From the NCBI RefSeq assembly GCF_001635685.1, contig NZ_LWFF01000274.1:62001-126000 (forward strand): a stretch of DNA of 64,000 nt, given 5' to 3'. Position numbers and translations under genes: made by a program. This document shows positions 25,528-34,015 of this stretch, piece by piece; position 1 is the first letter of the stretch; each line of letters opens with the position of its first letter. Origin of the DNA: Erythrobacter sp. HI0063 (GTDB lineage Bacteria > Pseudomonadota > Alphaproteobacteria > Sphingomonadales > Sphingomonadaceae). A model generated the notes under the pieces. The model worked only from the letters and a program-made list of their open reading frames with translations, ran no database searches and was not told where the DNA came from.

Positions 25528-26915
25528 CAGCGCGCCTTGGCGAGGATATGCGCCTTCACCGCCTCGTAATCGCCCGGCAATTCGTCGAAGCGCTCCTCGC
25601 GCGCGAACAGGTCGCCGACGCGGGTGGGCAGTGGGGGGCGCGTGCCCGTGGCCCGCTCCACCGCATCGCGGAACTTGGCCGGGTGTGCGGTGGCGAGCGT
25701 GACCGTGGGCACAGTGGCGGGCAGATCCTGAAGCCGCGCCGCATGCAGGCCGATCGCGGTGTGGGGATCGATGATCTCGCCCGCTTCCTCATAAGCCCAG
25801 CGCATCGCCGCCGCCATATCGTGCGCATCGGCGCGCGCGCTGGCGAACAGGGCAGCGCCGCCGCGCTGCGCGTCCGTCAACCGCATGGCCCGCGCGCCTT
25901 CGAAGCCGCGCATCTGGTCCGCCATTGCCACGCCGTCACGCCCGCCGACATCGAACAGCAGCCGTTCGAAATTGGAACTGACCTGGATGTCCATGCTGGG
26001 CGAGGCCGTAGGCGTGACGTCTCCGGCGGAGTAATCCCCATCGGACAGCGCGCGGTGGAGAATGTCGTTCACATTGGTGGCTACCACCAGCCGTTCGATC
26101 GGAAGGCCCATGCGCGCGGCGACATGGCCTGCGAACACATCGCCGAAATTGCCCGTCGGCACGCTGAAGGCGATGCGGCGCTCGGGCCCGCCGAGCTGAA
26201 GCGCGGAAGTGAAATAATAGACCACCTGCGCCATCAGCCGCGCCCAATTGATCGAATTGACCGCCCCGATCCGGTGTTTCGCGGTTACGTCCTCGTCGGC
26301 GAAGATCCGCTTCACCATCGCCTGCGCATCGTCGAAACTGCCGTCGATAGCGATGTTGTAGACGTTGGGCGCCAGCACCGTCGTCATCTGGCGGCGCTGA
26401 ACATCGCTCACCCGGCCTGCGGGGTGCAGCATGAAGATCTCGACATTCTCGCGCCCCGCAACCGCATCTATCGCGGCGCTGCCGGTATCCCCGCTGGTCG
26501 CGCCCACGATGGTAAGGCGGCTGTCGTCGCGCGCGAGAAACTCCTCGAACAGCAGGCCGAGCAATTGCAGGGCCACATCCTTGAAGGCAAGCGTCGGCCC
26601 GTGGAACAGTTCGAGCAGCCACTGACGGTCGTCGAGCTGGACCAGAGGTGTCACCGCAGCATGCGCGAACCGGCCATAGGCCTGCTCGCACAATTCGCGC
26701 AGACGCTCTGAAGAAAGGCTGTCCCCGACGAAGGGCTGCATCACGCGCGCCGCCAGCTCCGCGTAGGGCAGGCCGCGCATCGCCGCGATCTCGGCGGAGG
26801 AAAACTCCGGCCAGCGTTCGGGCAGGTACAGCCCGCCATCGCTGGCAAGACCTGTCAGCGTGACCTCGGCGAAATCGAGCGTGGGCGCCGCGCCGCGAGT
26901 GGAGATATATCGCAT
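25527..26915 (-). CDS. thrC: Threonine synthase
   Basis: PLP enzyme that converts O-phosphohomoserine to threonine. The 462-residue protein is of the long (yeast/E. coli-like) class: MRYISTRGAAPTLDF at the start, FHGPTLAFKDVALQLLG with the PLP lysine (about 105-121), VGATSGDTGSAAI and VPTGNFGDVFAGH. Length is normal for this class. It is 69 bases downstream of the SURF1 gene and opens the tightly overlapped run thrC-methyltransferase-folB-mini-SDR-moaA-moaD-moaE. A clear promoter between SURF1 and thrC was not found. Confidence 0.96.
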   Translation of the reverse strand: MRYISTRGAAPTLDFAEVTLTGLASDGGLYLPERWPEFSSAEIAAMRGLPYAELAARVMQPFVGDSLSSERLRELCEQAYGRFAHAAVTPLVQLDDRQWLLELFHGPTLAFKDVALQLLGLLFEEFLARDDSRLTIVGATSGDTGSAAIDAVAGRENVEIFMLHPAGRVSDVQRRQMTTVLAPNVYNIAIDGSFDDAQAMVKRIFADEDVTAKHRIGAVNSINWARLMAQVVYYFTSALQLGGPERRIAFSVPTGNFGDVFAGHVAARMGLPIERLVVATNVNDILHRALSDGDYSAGDVTPTASPSMDIQVSSNFERLLFDVGGRDGVAMADQMRGFEGARAMRLTDAQRGGAALFASARADAHDMAAAMRWAYEEAGEIIDPHTAIGLHAARLQDLPATVPTVTLATAHPAKFRDAVERATGTRPPLPTRVGDLFAREERFDELPGDYEAVKAHILAKAR

Positions 26916-26984
26916 GGGTCCGCCGGTTAGCTCCGCCGGGCCAAGCGAGCAAGCGAGGCCCGCTTTACGCCCGTGAAGATCGGC

Positions 26985-27554
26985 TCACGCCGATGGGCGA
27001 CGCCGCCTCAGCGCAAGCCAGTAGATCACCAGCGCAGTGAGCGCGAAGAAGAACCACTGGCCCGCATAGGCCAGATGATTGTTCGGAATCCCCGAAGGAT
27101 CGGGGCGGGCAAGCGGTTCGAGCCCCGCGACCGGCGGTTCGCTGGCGACGAGCCGCGGCCCGGGCGCGATCACCCCCGTAACCTCGCCTCCGCTCCATTC
27201 AGCCGCGGCCGGTTCGCGCGTCCAGCCGAGATCGATGGCCACAGGCGCGCTCGCCCCCTTCACCTCGCACGAGGCGCGCTGCGCCCAGCCGCTCTGCCCG
27301 CTTGCACTGCGTCCGGCAGTGGGCTGGACGCCGAGCACGCGCAGGCAGTCGAGCGAACTGCGGCGGAACCAGTCCTGCTCCCCGTCCCCTCGAATCGGGA
27401 AGGCGACCGGGGCGGCGATGCCTTCGGCGGCGGCGTAGCGCGCGAGCAGCGCCTCCTTCTGTTCCAACCGCTGCAATTGCCACACGCCGAGTGCGACCAT
27501 GACCGCAGCGGCGGCGAGGACGACTATCGTGGCGAATATGGGCACGCGTCTCAC
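26985..27554 (-). CDS. SURF1-family cytochrome oxidase assembly protein
   Basis: A 189-residue SURF1 homologue, an inner-membrane factor for heme a insertion into cytochrome oxidase subunit I. It has two membrane helices at the ends (IFATIVVLAAAAVMVALGVWQL at about 6-27 and WFFFALTALVIYWLAL near 168-183) around a periplasmic domain with IDLGWTRE and PNNHLAYAGQW. The GTG start at 27554 overlaps the DUF983 stop (GTGA). It is shorter than the usual 230-250 residues. Cotranscription with the cta genes fits the role. Confidence 0.88.
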   Translation of the reverse strand: MRRVPIFATIVVLAAAAVMVALGVWQLQRLEQKEALLARYAAAEGIAAPVAFPIRGDGEQDWFRRSSLDCLRVLGVQPTAGRSASGQSGWAQRASCEVKGASAPVAIDLGWTREPAAAEWSGGEVTGVIAPGPRLVASEPPVAGLEPLARPDPSGIPNNHLAYAGQWFFFALTALVIYWLALRRRRPSA

Positions 27555-27955
27555 TCGTCGCGCCCCGCTTCACCGGCCTTGTTGCGGTATTCCGCGATCA
27601 GGAGCAGCGCCTTGGACACGCGAAGCCCTGCCAGCACCGCCGCCACTGTGACCGGAACCCAGATCACGATATGCACCCAGAACGGCGGGCGCACCGACAG
27701 GTCGAGCCAGATCGCAAGCCCGGTAATGAGCGCGCCGATGATCAGCGTCAGAAAGCCTGCCGGACCGTCGCCCACATTGAAGCGCGTGAAATCGAGCCCG
27801 CAGGCGCGGCACCGCTCCGCGAATTTCACCGGACCGTCGAACAGCGTTCGCGCGTCGCAGCGCGGGCAGCAACCGAAAAGGGCGGCCTCTGCGAGAGAGG
27901 GCCGCCCTTTCGTGTTTTCCGGCGTATCGTCCGGAGAACCGGGCTGCTCCGTCAA
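27551..27955 (-). CDS. DUF983 membrane protein with zinc-ribbon motif
   Basis: A 134-residue protein. An N-terminal CPRC ... CRAC pair (about 29-56; GCCPRCDARTLF, ERCRACGLDF) suggests a zinc ribbon. It is followed by two membrane helices (LTLIIGALITGLAIWL; VHIVIWVPVTVAAVLAGL), typical of DUF983 proteins found with cta genes. The best start is TTG at 27955, overlapping the ctaE stop (TTGA) with GGA 7 bases before it; no ATG fits. A terminator-like hairpin lies within codons 16-27. Function unknown; oxidase assembly is inferred from context. Confidence 0.8.
   Translation of the reverse strand: MTEQPGSPDDTPENTKGRPSLAEAALFGCCPRCDARTLFDGPVKFAERCRACGLDFTRFNVGDGPAGFLTLIIGALITGLAIWLDLSVRPPFWVHIVIWVPVTVAAVLAGLRVSKALLLIAEYRNKAGEAGRDE
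27877..27910 (-). terminator. Terminator-like hairpin inside the start of the DUF983 gene
   Basis: AAAGGGCGGCC-N12-GGCCGCCCTTT is a perfect 11-bp stem, followed on the minus strand by TTTT counting the stem end. It starts 42 bases after the ctaE stop codon yet is inside the coding sequence of the overlapping next gene. It may reduce transcription beyond ctaE. Confidence 0.6.
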
Positions 27956-28773
27956 TGGATTTCCGCGCCCCAGCCGCCCCAGACATAGACGACCACGAAG
28001 AGGAACAGCCACACCACGTCGACGAAGTGCCAGTACCACGCCGCCGCTTCGAAGCCGAAATGCTGGCGCGGGGTGAAGTGGCCGAGATAGGTGCGGCGCA
28101 GGCAGACGATCAGGAAGATCGTGCCGATCAGAACGTGGAAACCGTGGAAGCCGGTCGCCATGTAGAAGGCGCTCGAATAGGTGTTGCCGCCGAATGCGAA
28201 CGGGGCGTGCATGTATTCGTAAGCCTGGATGAAGCTGAACACCACGCCGAGAAGGATCGTGGCCCACAGGCCCTTTTTGAGGCCTTCGCGATCGCCATGG
28301 ATCAGCGAATGGTGCGCCCAGGTCACCGTGGTGCCAGAACACAGCAGGATCAGCGTGTTGAGCAGCGGCAGGCTGAATGGATCGATCACCGCCTCGATCG
28401 CTTCGGGCGGCCAGACCCCGCCGACCACTTCGGACAGAACGCTGGGGAACAGCGAGAAGTCGAACCAGCTCCAGAACCAGCCGACGAAGAACATGACTTC
28501 GGAAGCGATGAACAGGATCATCCCGTAGCGCATGTGCAGCTGGACCACCGGCGTGTGGTCGCCGCGCTCGGCTTCCTTCACGATGTTGGAGAACCAGGTG
28601 AAGAAGGTGGCGATAAGACCGGCGATGCCGAGACCCAGGATCAGGTATCCACCCGCCATGTCGTGCATGAAGAATACCATGCCGGTGGTGAACACCAGCG
28701 CCGACAGCGAGCCGACGAACGGCCAGATATCGGGTTCGAGAATGTGGTAGTCGTGATTTACGGTGCCGGCCAT
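27952..28773 (-). CDS. ctaE: Cytochrome c oxidase subunit III
   Basis: Subunit III of the aa3-type oxidase, 273 residues, seven predicted membrane helices. Typical segments are HDYHILEPDIWPF at the N-terminus, SEVMFFVGWFWSWFDFSLFP (about 91-110) and TGFHGFHVLIGTIFLIVCL (about 205-223). The C-terminus ends WYWHFVDVVWLFLFVVVYVWGGW. It lies downstream of ctaG after a 101-base gap and overlaps the TTG start of the DUF983 gene. Confidence 0.97.
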   Translation of the reverse strand: MAGTVNHDYHILEPDIWPFVGSLSALVFTTGMVFFMHDMAGGYLILGLGIAGLIATFFTWFSNIVKEAERGDHTPVVQLHMRYGMILFIASEVMFFVGWFWSWFDFSLFPSVLSEVVGGVWPPEAIEAVIDPFSLPLLNTLILLCSGTTVTWAHHSLIHGDREGLKKGLWATILLGVVFSFIQAYEYMHAPFAFGGNTYSSAFYMATGFHGFHVLIGTIFLIVCLRRTYLGHFTPRQHFGFEAAAWYWHFVDVVWLFLFVVVYVWGGWGAEIH

Positions 28774-28874
28774 GGTCTCGTATCGTCCTGTTGGTCTGTC
28801 GCCTTCGCCCTTATCGCGCGCGTGGCCGATGGTCTAGGGGCTAGTGTCCGGTTTCCCTATCGCAGGCGTCCCGC

Positions 28875-29450
28875 TCACCCTTCGGGCGAATCCTTCGCCT
28901 TGTGGAAGGTGTAGCTCAGCGTGATCTGTTCGACGTCCTTGGCGTTCTCGTCTTCGAGGATCGCGGGGTCGATGTAATACAGCACCGGCATGCGGACTTC
29001 CTGGCCCGGCATAAGGGTCTGTTCGGTGAAGCAGAAACACTGGATCTTGTTGAAATAGCGCCCGGTCTGTTCCGGTTCGACATTGAAGGTGGCCGTGCCG
29101 GTGATGGGCACGTCGCTATTGTTGCGCGCGGTGTAGAAAGCCATGTCGCGCTGGCCGATCTGGACGGTATCGGTCGATTGGACCGGCTGGAACGTCCACG
29201 GCACATCACGCGCGGTGCTGGCATCGAAGCGCACCGAAATCGCCTTCGCCCCGGCGCTCAGCGCGGCCTGCGCGGCGATATTGGCATCGCTTTCGCTGGC
29301 GCGCTGCGTCGTCCCGCCGAAGCCGGTGACGCGGCAGAAAAGATCGTAAAGCGGCACTGCGGCATAGCCCATGCCCAGCATGAACAGCGCGCCCAGCAAG
29401 GCATAGAGGGCAGTGCGGGAATTGCGGTTTTCGAGAGGCGCAGTCGCCAC
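28875..29450 (-). CDS. ctaG: Cytochrome c oxidase assembly protein CtaG (Cox11)
   Basis: Copper chaperone that builds the CuB centre of subunit I. The 191-residue protein has one N-terminal membrane helix (ALYALLGALFMLGMGYAAVPLY) and a periplasmic immunoglobulin-like domain. The copper-binding CFCF motif lies in KIQCFCFTEQ (about 138-147), and FFVDP-like VLYYIDPAI follows. A further Cys lies after the helix (LFCRVTGFGG). The start is GTG, 2 bases after the small upstream ORF. Confidence 0.95.
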   Translation of the reverse strand: MATAPLENRNSRTALYALLGALFMLGMGYAAVPLYDLFCRVTGFGGTTQRASESDANIAAQAALSAGAKAISVRFDASTARDVPWTFQPVQSTDTVQIGQRDMAFYTARNNSDVPITGTATFNVEPEQTGRYFNKIQCFCFTEQTLMPGQEVRMPVLYYIDPAILEDENAKDVEQITLSYTFHKAKDSPEG

Positions 29451-29452
29451 GG

Positions 29453-29578
29453 TCAGTCTCCCATGCGAACGATGGTGATGGCGTAGAACAGCACGACCAG
29501 GAACAGCAGCACCCCGGCCAGCACCAGATTGCGCGTCTTCTGGCGGCGCTTCAGTTCGGTCTCTTCCTCGGGCGTCAT
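29453..29578 (-). CDS. 41-residue membrane protein in the cta operon (CoxF-like)
   Basis: A short gene with ATG at 29578 overlapping the ctaB stop as ATGA and TGA 2 bases before the ctaG start. The product has a charged N-terminus ([17 protein letters not shown]), one membrane helix ([20 protein letters not shown]) and a short tail (RMGD). Small proteins at this spot between ctaB and ctaG are common in alphaproteobacteria (sometimes called CoxF) and are easily missed by gene finders. An assembly or structural role in the oxidase is inferred from position. Confidence 0.85.
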   Translation of the reverse strand: MTPEEETELKRRQKTRNLVLAGVLLFLVVLFYAITIVRMGD

Positions 29579-30495
29579 GCGATTACTCCGGCATCGATCA
29601 GCAGGCGGTCGGCGACCAGCGCGGCGAACAGGGCGAACAGGTAGAACACGCTGAAGGCGAACAGTCGCTTTTCAGGCCGCATTCCATCGCCCGGTACCGC
29701 TTGCCGCATTCCGACCGGCAGCGAAAGCGCAAGGAAGGCAAACGTCAGTGCGAGCGCCGCAATCCCGTAGACCGGGCCCGTACCGCCGATCGCCCACGGG
29801 GCAACCGCGACGGGCACCAGCGCCACGCAATAGGCGACGATCTGGCGGCGGGTGGATTTCTCGCCCCGCACCACCGGCATCATCGGAATCCCGACCTTGG
29901 CGTAATCCGACTGGACGAACAGGGCGAGTGCCCAGAAATGCGGCGGGGTCCATACGAAGATGATCGCGAAGAGGAGGATCGGCATCGCCGTGATCTCTCC
30001 CGTCACCGCGATCCACCCGATCAGCGGAGGGAAGGCGCCCGCCCCTCCTCCGATCACGATATTCTGCGGCGTGCGCGGTTTCAGCCAGATCGTGTAGACG
30101 ACCGCGTAATAGACGATCGAGACAGCCAGGATCGCGGCGGCGAGCCAACCGATCGCCAGCCCCATCACCATCACCGATCCGGCGGACAGCATGATGCCGA
30201 AATCGCGCGCATCCTCGCGCCGCATCCGCCCGGTAGGGAGCGGGCGGTTGGACGTGCGCTTCATCCCCGCATCGATATCGGCTTCCCACCACTGGTTGAG
30301 CGTGGCCGCCCCGCCCGCGCCCAGTGCGATGCACAGGATCGCGGTGAAGCCGAGCACCGGATTGATCGATCCCGGCGCGGCAAGCAGGCCGCACAGGCCC
30401 GTAAACACGACCAGTGTCATCACCCGCGGCTTGGTCAGCGCGAAGAAGTCCCGCCAGTCGGCAGGCATGGCAAGGGGAGCGGTGGATTGAGTCAT
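29575..30495 (-). CDS. ctaB: Protoheme IX farnesyltransferase (heme O synthase)
   Basis: Integral membrane prenyltransferase that makes heme O, the precursor of heme a. The 306-residue protein has the UbiA-type motifs [15 protein letters not shown] (about 68-82; the NxxxDxxxD Mg-diphosphate site) and [31 protein letters not shown] carries the conserved tryptophans. The ATG at 30495 opens the ctaB-small ORF-ctaG-ctaE-DUF983-SURF1 run. The leader upstream can form an interrupted hairpin (ATAGG...CCTAT) between 30501 and 30530. Confidence 0.95.
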   Translation of the reverse strand: MTQSTAPLAMPADWRDFFALTKPRVMTLVVFTGLCGLLAAPGSINPVLGFTAILCIALGAGGAATLNQWWEADIDAGMKRTSNRPLPTGRMRREDARDFGIMLSAGSVMVMGLAIGWLAAAILAVSIVYYAVVYTIWLKPRTPQNIVIGGGAGAFPPLIGWIAVTGEITAMPILLFAIIFVWTPPHFWALALFVQSDYAKVGIPMMPVVRGEKSTRRQIVAYCVALVPVAVAPWAIGGTGPVYGIAALALTFAFLALSLPVGMRQAVPGDGMRPEKRLFAFSVFYLFALFAALVADRLLIDAGVIA

Positions 30496-30610
30496 CGAAT
30501 ATAGGCCATCGGGGATTTGCCCCGCCTATACAGAGGCGCGATCGAAAGGGAAAGCGGGCTCGGGCAAAGCGGGCGGTGTCAGCCGCGGCTGGCCCGCGTT
30601 TGCGACCGCA

Positions 30611-32662
30611 TCAATGCACCTTCCACTTGAAGCGCCGCTCCTTTCCCGATCGACGCTCCAGCGAAGCCATCTTCGCGGCGGCGGCCTTGCGCTTTTTGCG
30701 CTCCAGAAGCGCCAAAACCTCCGCTTCTGGCAAAGGCTGTCCGAGGAAATAGCCCTGACCGAAATTGGCCCCCAAATGGAGAGCGGTATCGCGGTCCTCC
30801 TCGGTCGCGATAAATTCGGCGACGCTTTCAAGCTTCATCGCCGACAGCATCTTGATGACGCCGTTCAGCATATCCCGACCGGCACTGTTGCGAGCTTCCT
30901 GAATCAGCGATCCGTCGATCTTCACCTTGTCGAACCGGATTTCGCGCAGATAGACCAGCGAGGCGAAGCCTGCGCCGAAATCGTCCAGCACGATGCGGCA
31001 CCCCGCCTGGCGCAACTCCTCGATATTGCGCCGGGCGGCGTCGAAATTGATCATCATCGCCGTTTCGGTAATTTCCAACTGCAGGCGATGGAGGGGAAAG
31101 CCGCTCTGCTCGACCAGCGAGACGATCTCGCCTGCGGCATCCTCTGCGCAGATATGGGCAGCGCTCAGATTGAACGAGAGGCGGCAGTCTGAATCCCAGC
31201 GGCTTGCAAATTGCAACGCCTTACACAGCAGCGCGGTCGTTATGTCGCGGATTGTCCCGGTGCGCTCTGCGATGGGTATGAATTGGGACGGTGAGATTTC
31301 GCCGAGCGTCGGATGGTACCAGCGCGCAAGGGCCTCAAACGAGGATAGTTTGCCGTTCCTCAAATTGACGATCGGCTGATAGGCGAGCGAGAACTGTTCT
31401 AGTGCGCCGCGTTTCGACATCGCCGCCTCGATCGCGTTCAGGCGTGTGGCATCGATCCTGATGGCATCGTCGAAGACCCGGATCGTATCCAATCCTTCGC
31501 GCTTGGCTACGTAGAGGGCGGAATCGGCGTCCTGCAATGCCTGCGCAACGCCGATCTCAGGGCAATAGAGAATTCTGCCGCCCGCGCTGCTTCCGATCGT
31601 CACCAGCGAACCGGACATGCGCATGGGGCGGCGCAGGCGCATCAACGCACGATCGCAATGGGACGCAAGCTCGCCCAATTCCTGTGTGTTCGATGTGCCG
31701 CCGACGAACACTCCAAACTCGTCCCCACCAAGCCTGCCAACGATAGCCGAGCCGGGAAGCGCCCTTTGGAGACGTCGCGCGACGAACCGCAGGACGAGAT
31801 CGCCGGCAAAATGCCCATACAGATCGTTGATCGGCTTGAAGCGATCGAGATCGATCACCGCCAGCATCCCGCCTTGCCCGTTCAGAAGAGCGGCTTCGAC
31901 GTCGCGAATGAAGGCGTAGCGATTGCGGACCCCGGTCAAGCCATCGAACTCCGCGCGATATTGTGCGCTGCGCCGTGCCTCCATCAGGTCGAAATTGGTT
32001 TTCTCCGCCTCCAACAAAGCTTCGTCGGCATCGACCTGCGCGCCGAAGAGCTTCAGGCGCGTCTTGTGGCTCAGCTCCGCAAGATAGAAGGAGATGGCAG
32101 TCAGCACCGCTCCCGCGATGGGAACGGCGAGGAGTCCGTTTGGAAATCGAAAGGCGGCGAGCAGAACCAGGGGAAAAGCGAAGCACGCAAAGGCGACGCG
32201 CGAGGCATAGATGATGCCACTCAGCGCGGCCCCTTGCGTCAGGGCCGCAAGCAGGCCGACGCCCAAAACCTTCAGCCACAAGAAAGCGTCCGGACCGGCT
32301 GCGTCAATCTCGAAAACCAGATCGATGTAGAAATACGCCTGAACGCACGACAACATGACGACCATGACGCCCGTAAAGCGGGCGGTGGCCGCATTGGTGT
32401 CCTCGCTCTGGCCCTCGACTGGAGGCGACACCCAGTGACGAAAGCGCAGCAATACTGCCAACAGAAGAAATCCTCCGACAATTTGTGTCGGAAGTCGATC
32501 AGGAAAACTCGCTGCAATGCTGGCGAAAGGCACCAGGATCGCAAGATAATAGACGAAAATGATGTCGCGTACGGAGCGGATGCGCTCTCTGCCGAACTCG
32601 ACCAAGTTCGCGTCTTCACCGGAGAATCCGATCATCCGGTCGAAACGCTCGACGATTTTCAC
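30611..32662 (-). CDS. Membrane-bound GGDEF-EAL cyclic-di-GMP enzyme
   Basis: A 683-residue protein with five or six N-terminal membrane helices (about 20-190), a GGDEF domain (intact GRLGGDEFGVF) and an EAL domain. The EAL part keeps SFEALARW, the Asn of FNLSAAH, LEITETAMM, LDDFGAG, KIDGSL and the Q in GYFLGQPL, so phosphodiesterase activity looks possible. Either synthesis or breakdown of c-di-GMP may dominate. The GTG at 32662 has GGAGG 7 bases upstream and is preferred over a TTG. The 206-base gap upstream holds the palindrome GTAAATTTAC (32729-32738). The gene sits between ctaD and ctaB, an unusual place. Confidence 0.9.
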   Translation of the reverse strand: MKIVERFDRMIGFSGEDANLVEFGRERIRSVRDIIFVYYLAILVPFASIAASFPDRLPTQIVGGFLLLAVLLRFRHWVSPPVEGQSEDTNAATARFTGVMVVMLSCVQAYFYIDLVFEIDAAGPDAFLWLKVLGVGLLAALTQGAALSGIIYASRVAFACFAFPLVLLAAFRFPNGLLAVPIAGAVLTAISFYLAELSHKTRLKLFGAQVDADEALLEAEKTNFDLMEARRSAQYRAEFDGLTGVRNRYAFIRDVEAALLNGQGGMLAVIDLDRFKPINDLYGHFAGDLVLRFVARRLQRALPGSAIVGRLGGDEFGVFVGGTSNTQELGELASHCDRALMRLRRPMRMSGSLVTIGSSAGGRILYCPEIGVAQALQDADSALYVAKREGLDTIRVFDDAIRIDATRLNAIEAAMSKRGALEQFSLAYQPIVNLRNGKLSSFEALARWYHPTLGEISPSQFIPIAERTGTIRDITTALLCKALQFASRWDSDCRLSFNLSAAHICAEDAAGEIVSLVEQSGFPLHRLQLEITETAMMINFDAARRNIEELRQAGCRIVLDDFGAGFASLVYLREIRFDKVKIDGSLIQEARNSAGRDMLNGVIKMLSAMKLESVAEFIATEEDRDTALHLGANFGQGYFLGQPLPEAEVLALLERKKRKAAAAKMASLERRSGKERRFKWKVH

Positions 32663-32868
32663 GCAGTTTCCTCCATGGAAGCGCAAAAATACACCAAGGC
32701 GTCCTAATTCGCGCTGAATGGCGCTTCGGTAAATTTACGGGGGTGCTACTGCCGTCCTTTCAGCGCGCAGTTCCGACCGGTGATGCCGGAAAGCGACTCG
32801 GTGTGGATCAACCGTTCTTCTGGCGGGGCCGATGCTTCCTATACGATCGGTATCGCGGCGCAGCCTGG

Positions 32869-33846
32869 TCAGGCCTCCAGCCCCTCCAGCCAGTCGATAA
32901 GGATGCGCGTGACCGCTTCCGGCTTTTCCTGCTGCGTCCAATGACCCACACCTGACAGGATATGCCCCTCCACCTTGGGCGCGAACATCCGCATCATGGC
33001 GACAGGATCGCTCACCGCCCCGAACAGGAAGGTCGCCGGATCGCTTGTCCCGCCGATGAAGAGGCTGGGCTGCTCGATTTTACGGTCCTTATATCCCTGC
33101 AGCCACGCGAAATCGCGCTCGTGATTGCGATAGCGATTGAGCGGTCCGCGAAAACCGGACTGGCGGAATTCGGCCTCGTAGAAATCGAGATCGTCCTCGG
33201 TCAGCCAGGCGACCGGCGCGGGATCGGGCAGGCCCTCCAGAAAGGTCGCCCCGTAGGGTTTGTCGAAATGATTGCCGGGGGGCGCATCGCCGCTGATCGC
33301 GTACATCATCCGCTGGACGAAATCGCGCGGATCCTTTTCCGCCTCGGCTTCGGCAACGCCGGGCTCCTGAAAATATTCCTGGTAGAAGAATTTGCCCTTG
33401 TCGGTGAAATGCTGGCGGAAAACTTCGGTAAAGGGGCGCTGCGGTACACCGGCAAACGGTACCGACAGGCCCGCGACGGCGCGGAAATGATCCGGGTTCG
33501 TCAGAGCTGTGTTCCACACGATCGGCGCACCCCAGTCGTGGCCGACCAGGATCGCCTTCCGCTCGGGTGAGAGCGCCGTTTTCAGCCCGACAAGGTCGCC
33601 GACGATCTTTTCGAGCGCATATTCCTCGATGGCCTGCGGCTTGTCCGATCCGCCGTAGCCGCGCACGTCGATTGCACAGGCGGTGTAACCGGCTTGCGCC
33701 ACCGGTCCGAGCTGATGGCGCCAGCTATACCAGCTTTCGGGGAAGCCGTGGACGAAGATGACGAGCGGCGCGTCGGACGAGGGATCGCCCTCGATCGCGC
33801 ATCGCAGGCTGATGTCACCGACATCGACAGTTCGCATTTGGGGCAT
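32869..33846 (-). CDS. Epoxide-hydrolase-like alpha/beta hydrolase
   Basis: A 325-residue alpha/beta hydrolase of the soluble epoxide hydrolase/haloalkane dehalogenase group. Visible are the oxyanion motif HGFPESWYSWRHQ and the nucleophile elbow GHDWGAPI with Asp in place of Ser. Lid tyrosines lie near KGKFFYQEYF and DFYEAEF, and the catalytic His in GVGHWTQQEKP. ATG at 33846; the longer frame upstream is noncoding. It lies after the ctaD terminator and before the GGDEF-EAL gene, all on the minus strand. The natural substrate is unknown. Confidence 0.87.
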   Translation of the reverse strand: MPQMRTVDVGDISLRCAIEGDPSSDAPLVIFVHGFPESWYSWRHQLGPVAQAGYTACAIDVRGYGGSDKPQAIEEYALEKIVGDLVGLKTALSPERKAILVGHDWGAPIVWNTALTNPDHFRAVAGLSVPFAGVPQRPFTEVFRQHFTDKGKFFYQEYFQEPGVAEAEAEKDPRDFVQRMMYAISGDAPPGNHFDKPYGATFLEGLPDPAPVAWLTEDDLDFYEAEFRQSGFRGPLNRYRNHERDFAWLQGYKDRKIEQPSLFIGGTSDPATFLFGAVSDPVAMMRMFAPKVEGHILSGVGHWTQQEKPEAVTRILIDWLEGLEA

Positions 33847-33955
33847 TGAGCGTCCTCTCACCAGATCGGACGGCACTCTAACCCTTCGCTGCGGGCGAAG
33901 TCGAGCGTGCGATGCGCTGTCTGATTTTGATCTCGCATTCGATGCGCACAGCAAA

Positions 33956-33981
33956 ACGGCCGGTCCACTGGGACCGGCCGT
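33956..33981 (-). terminator. Intrinsic terminator after ctaD
   Basis: A perfect 11-bp stem, ACGGCCGGTCC / GGACCGGCCGT with a 4-base loop, followed on the minus strand by TTTT (counting the stem end). It lies 35 bases after the ctaD stop and separates ctaCD from the rest of the cta cluster. Confidence 0.8.
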
Positions 33982-34015
33982 CGATTGTTTCCGATTGTCG
34001 CGAGGCGTGACCGGA

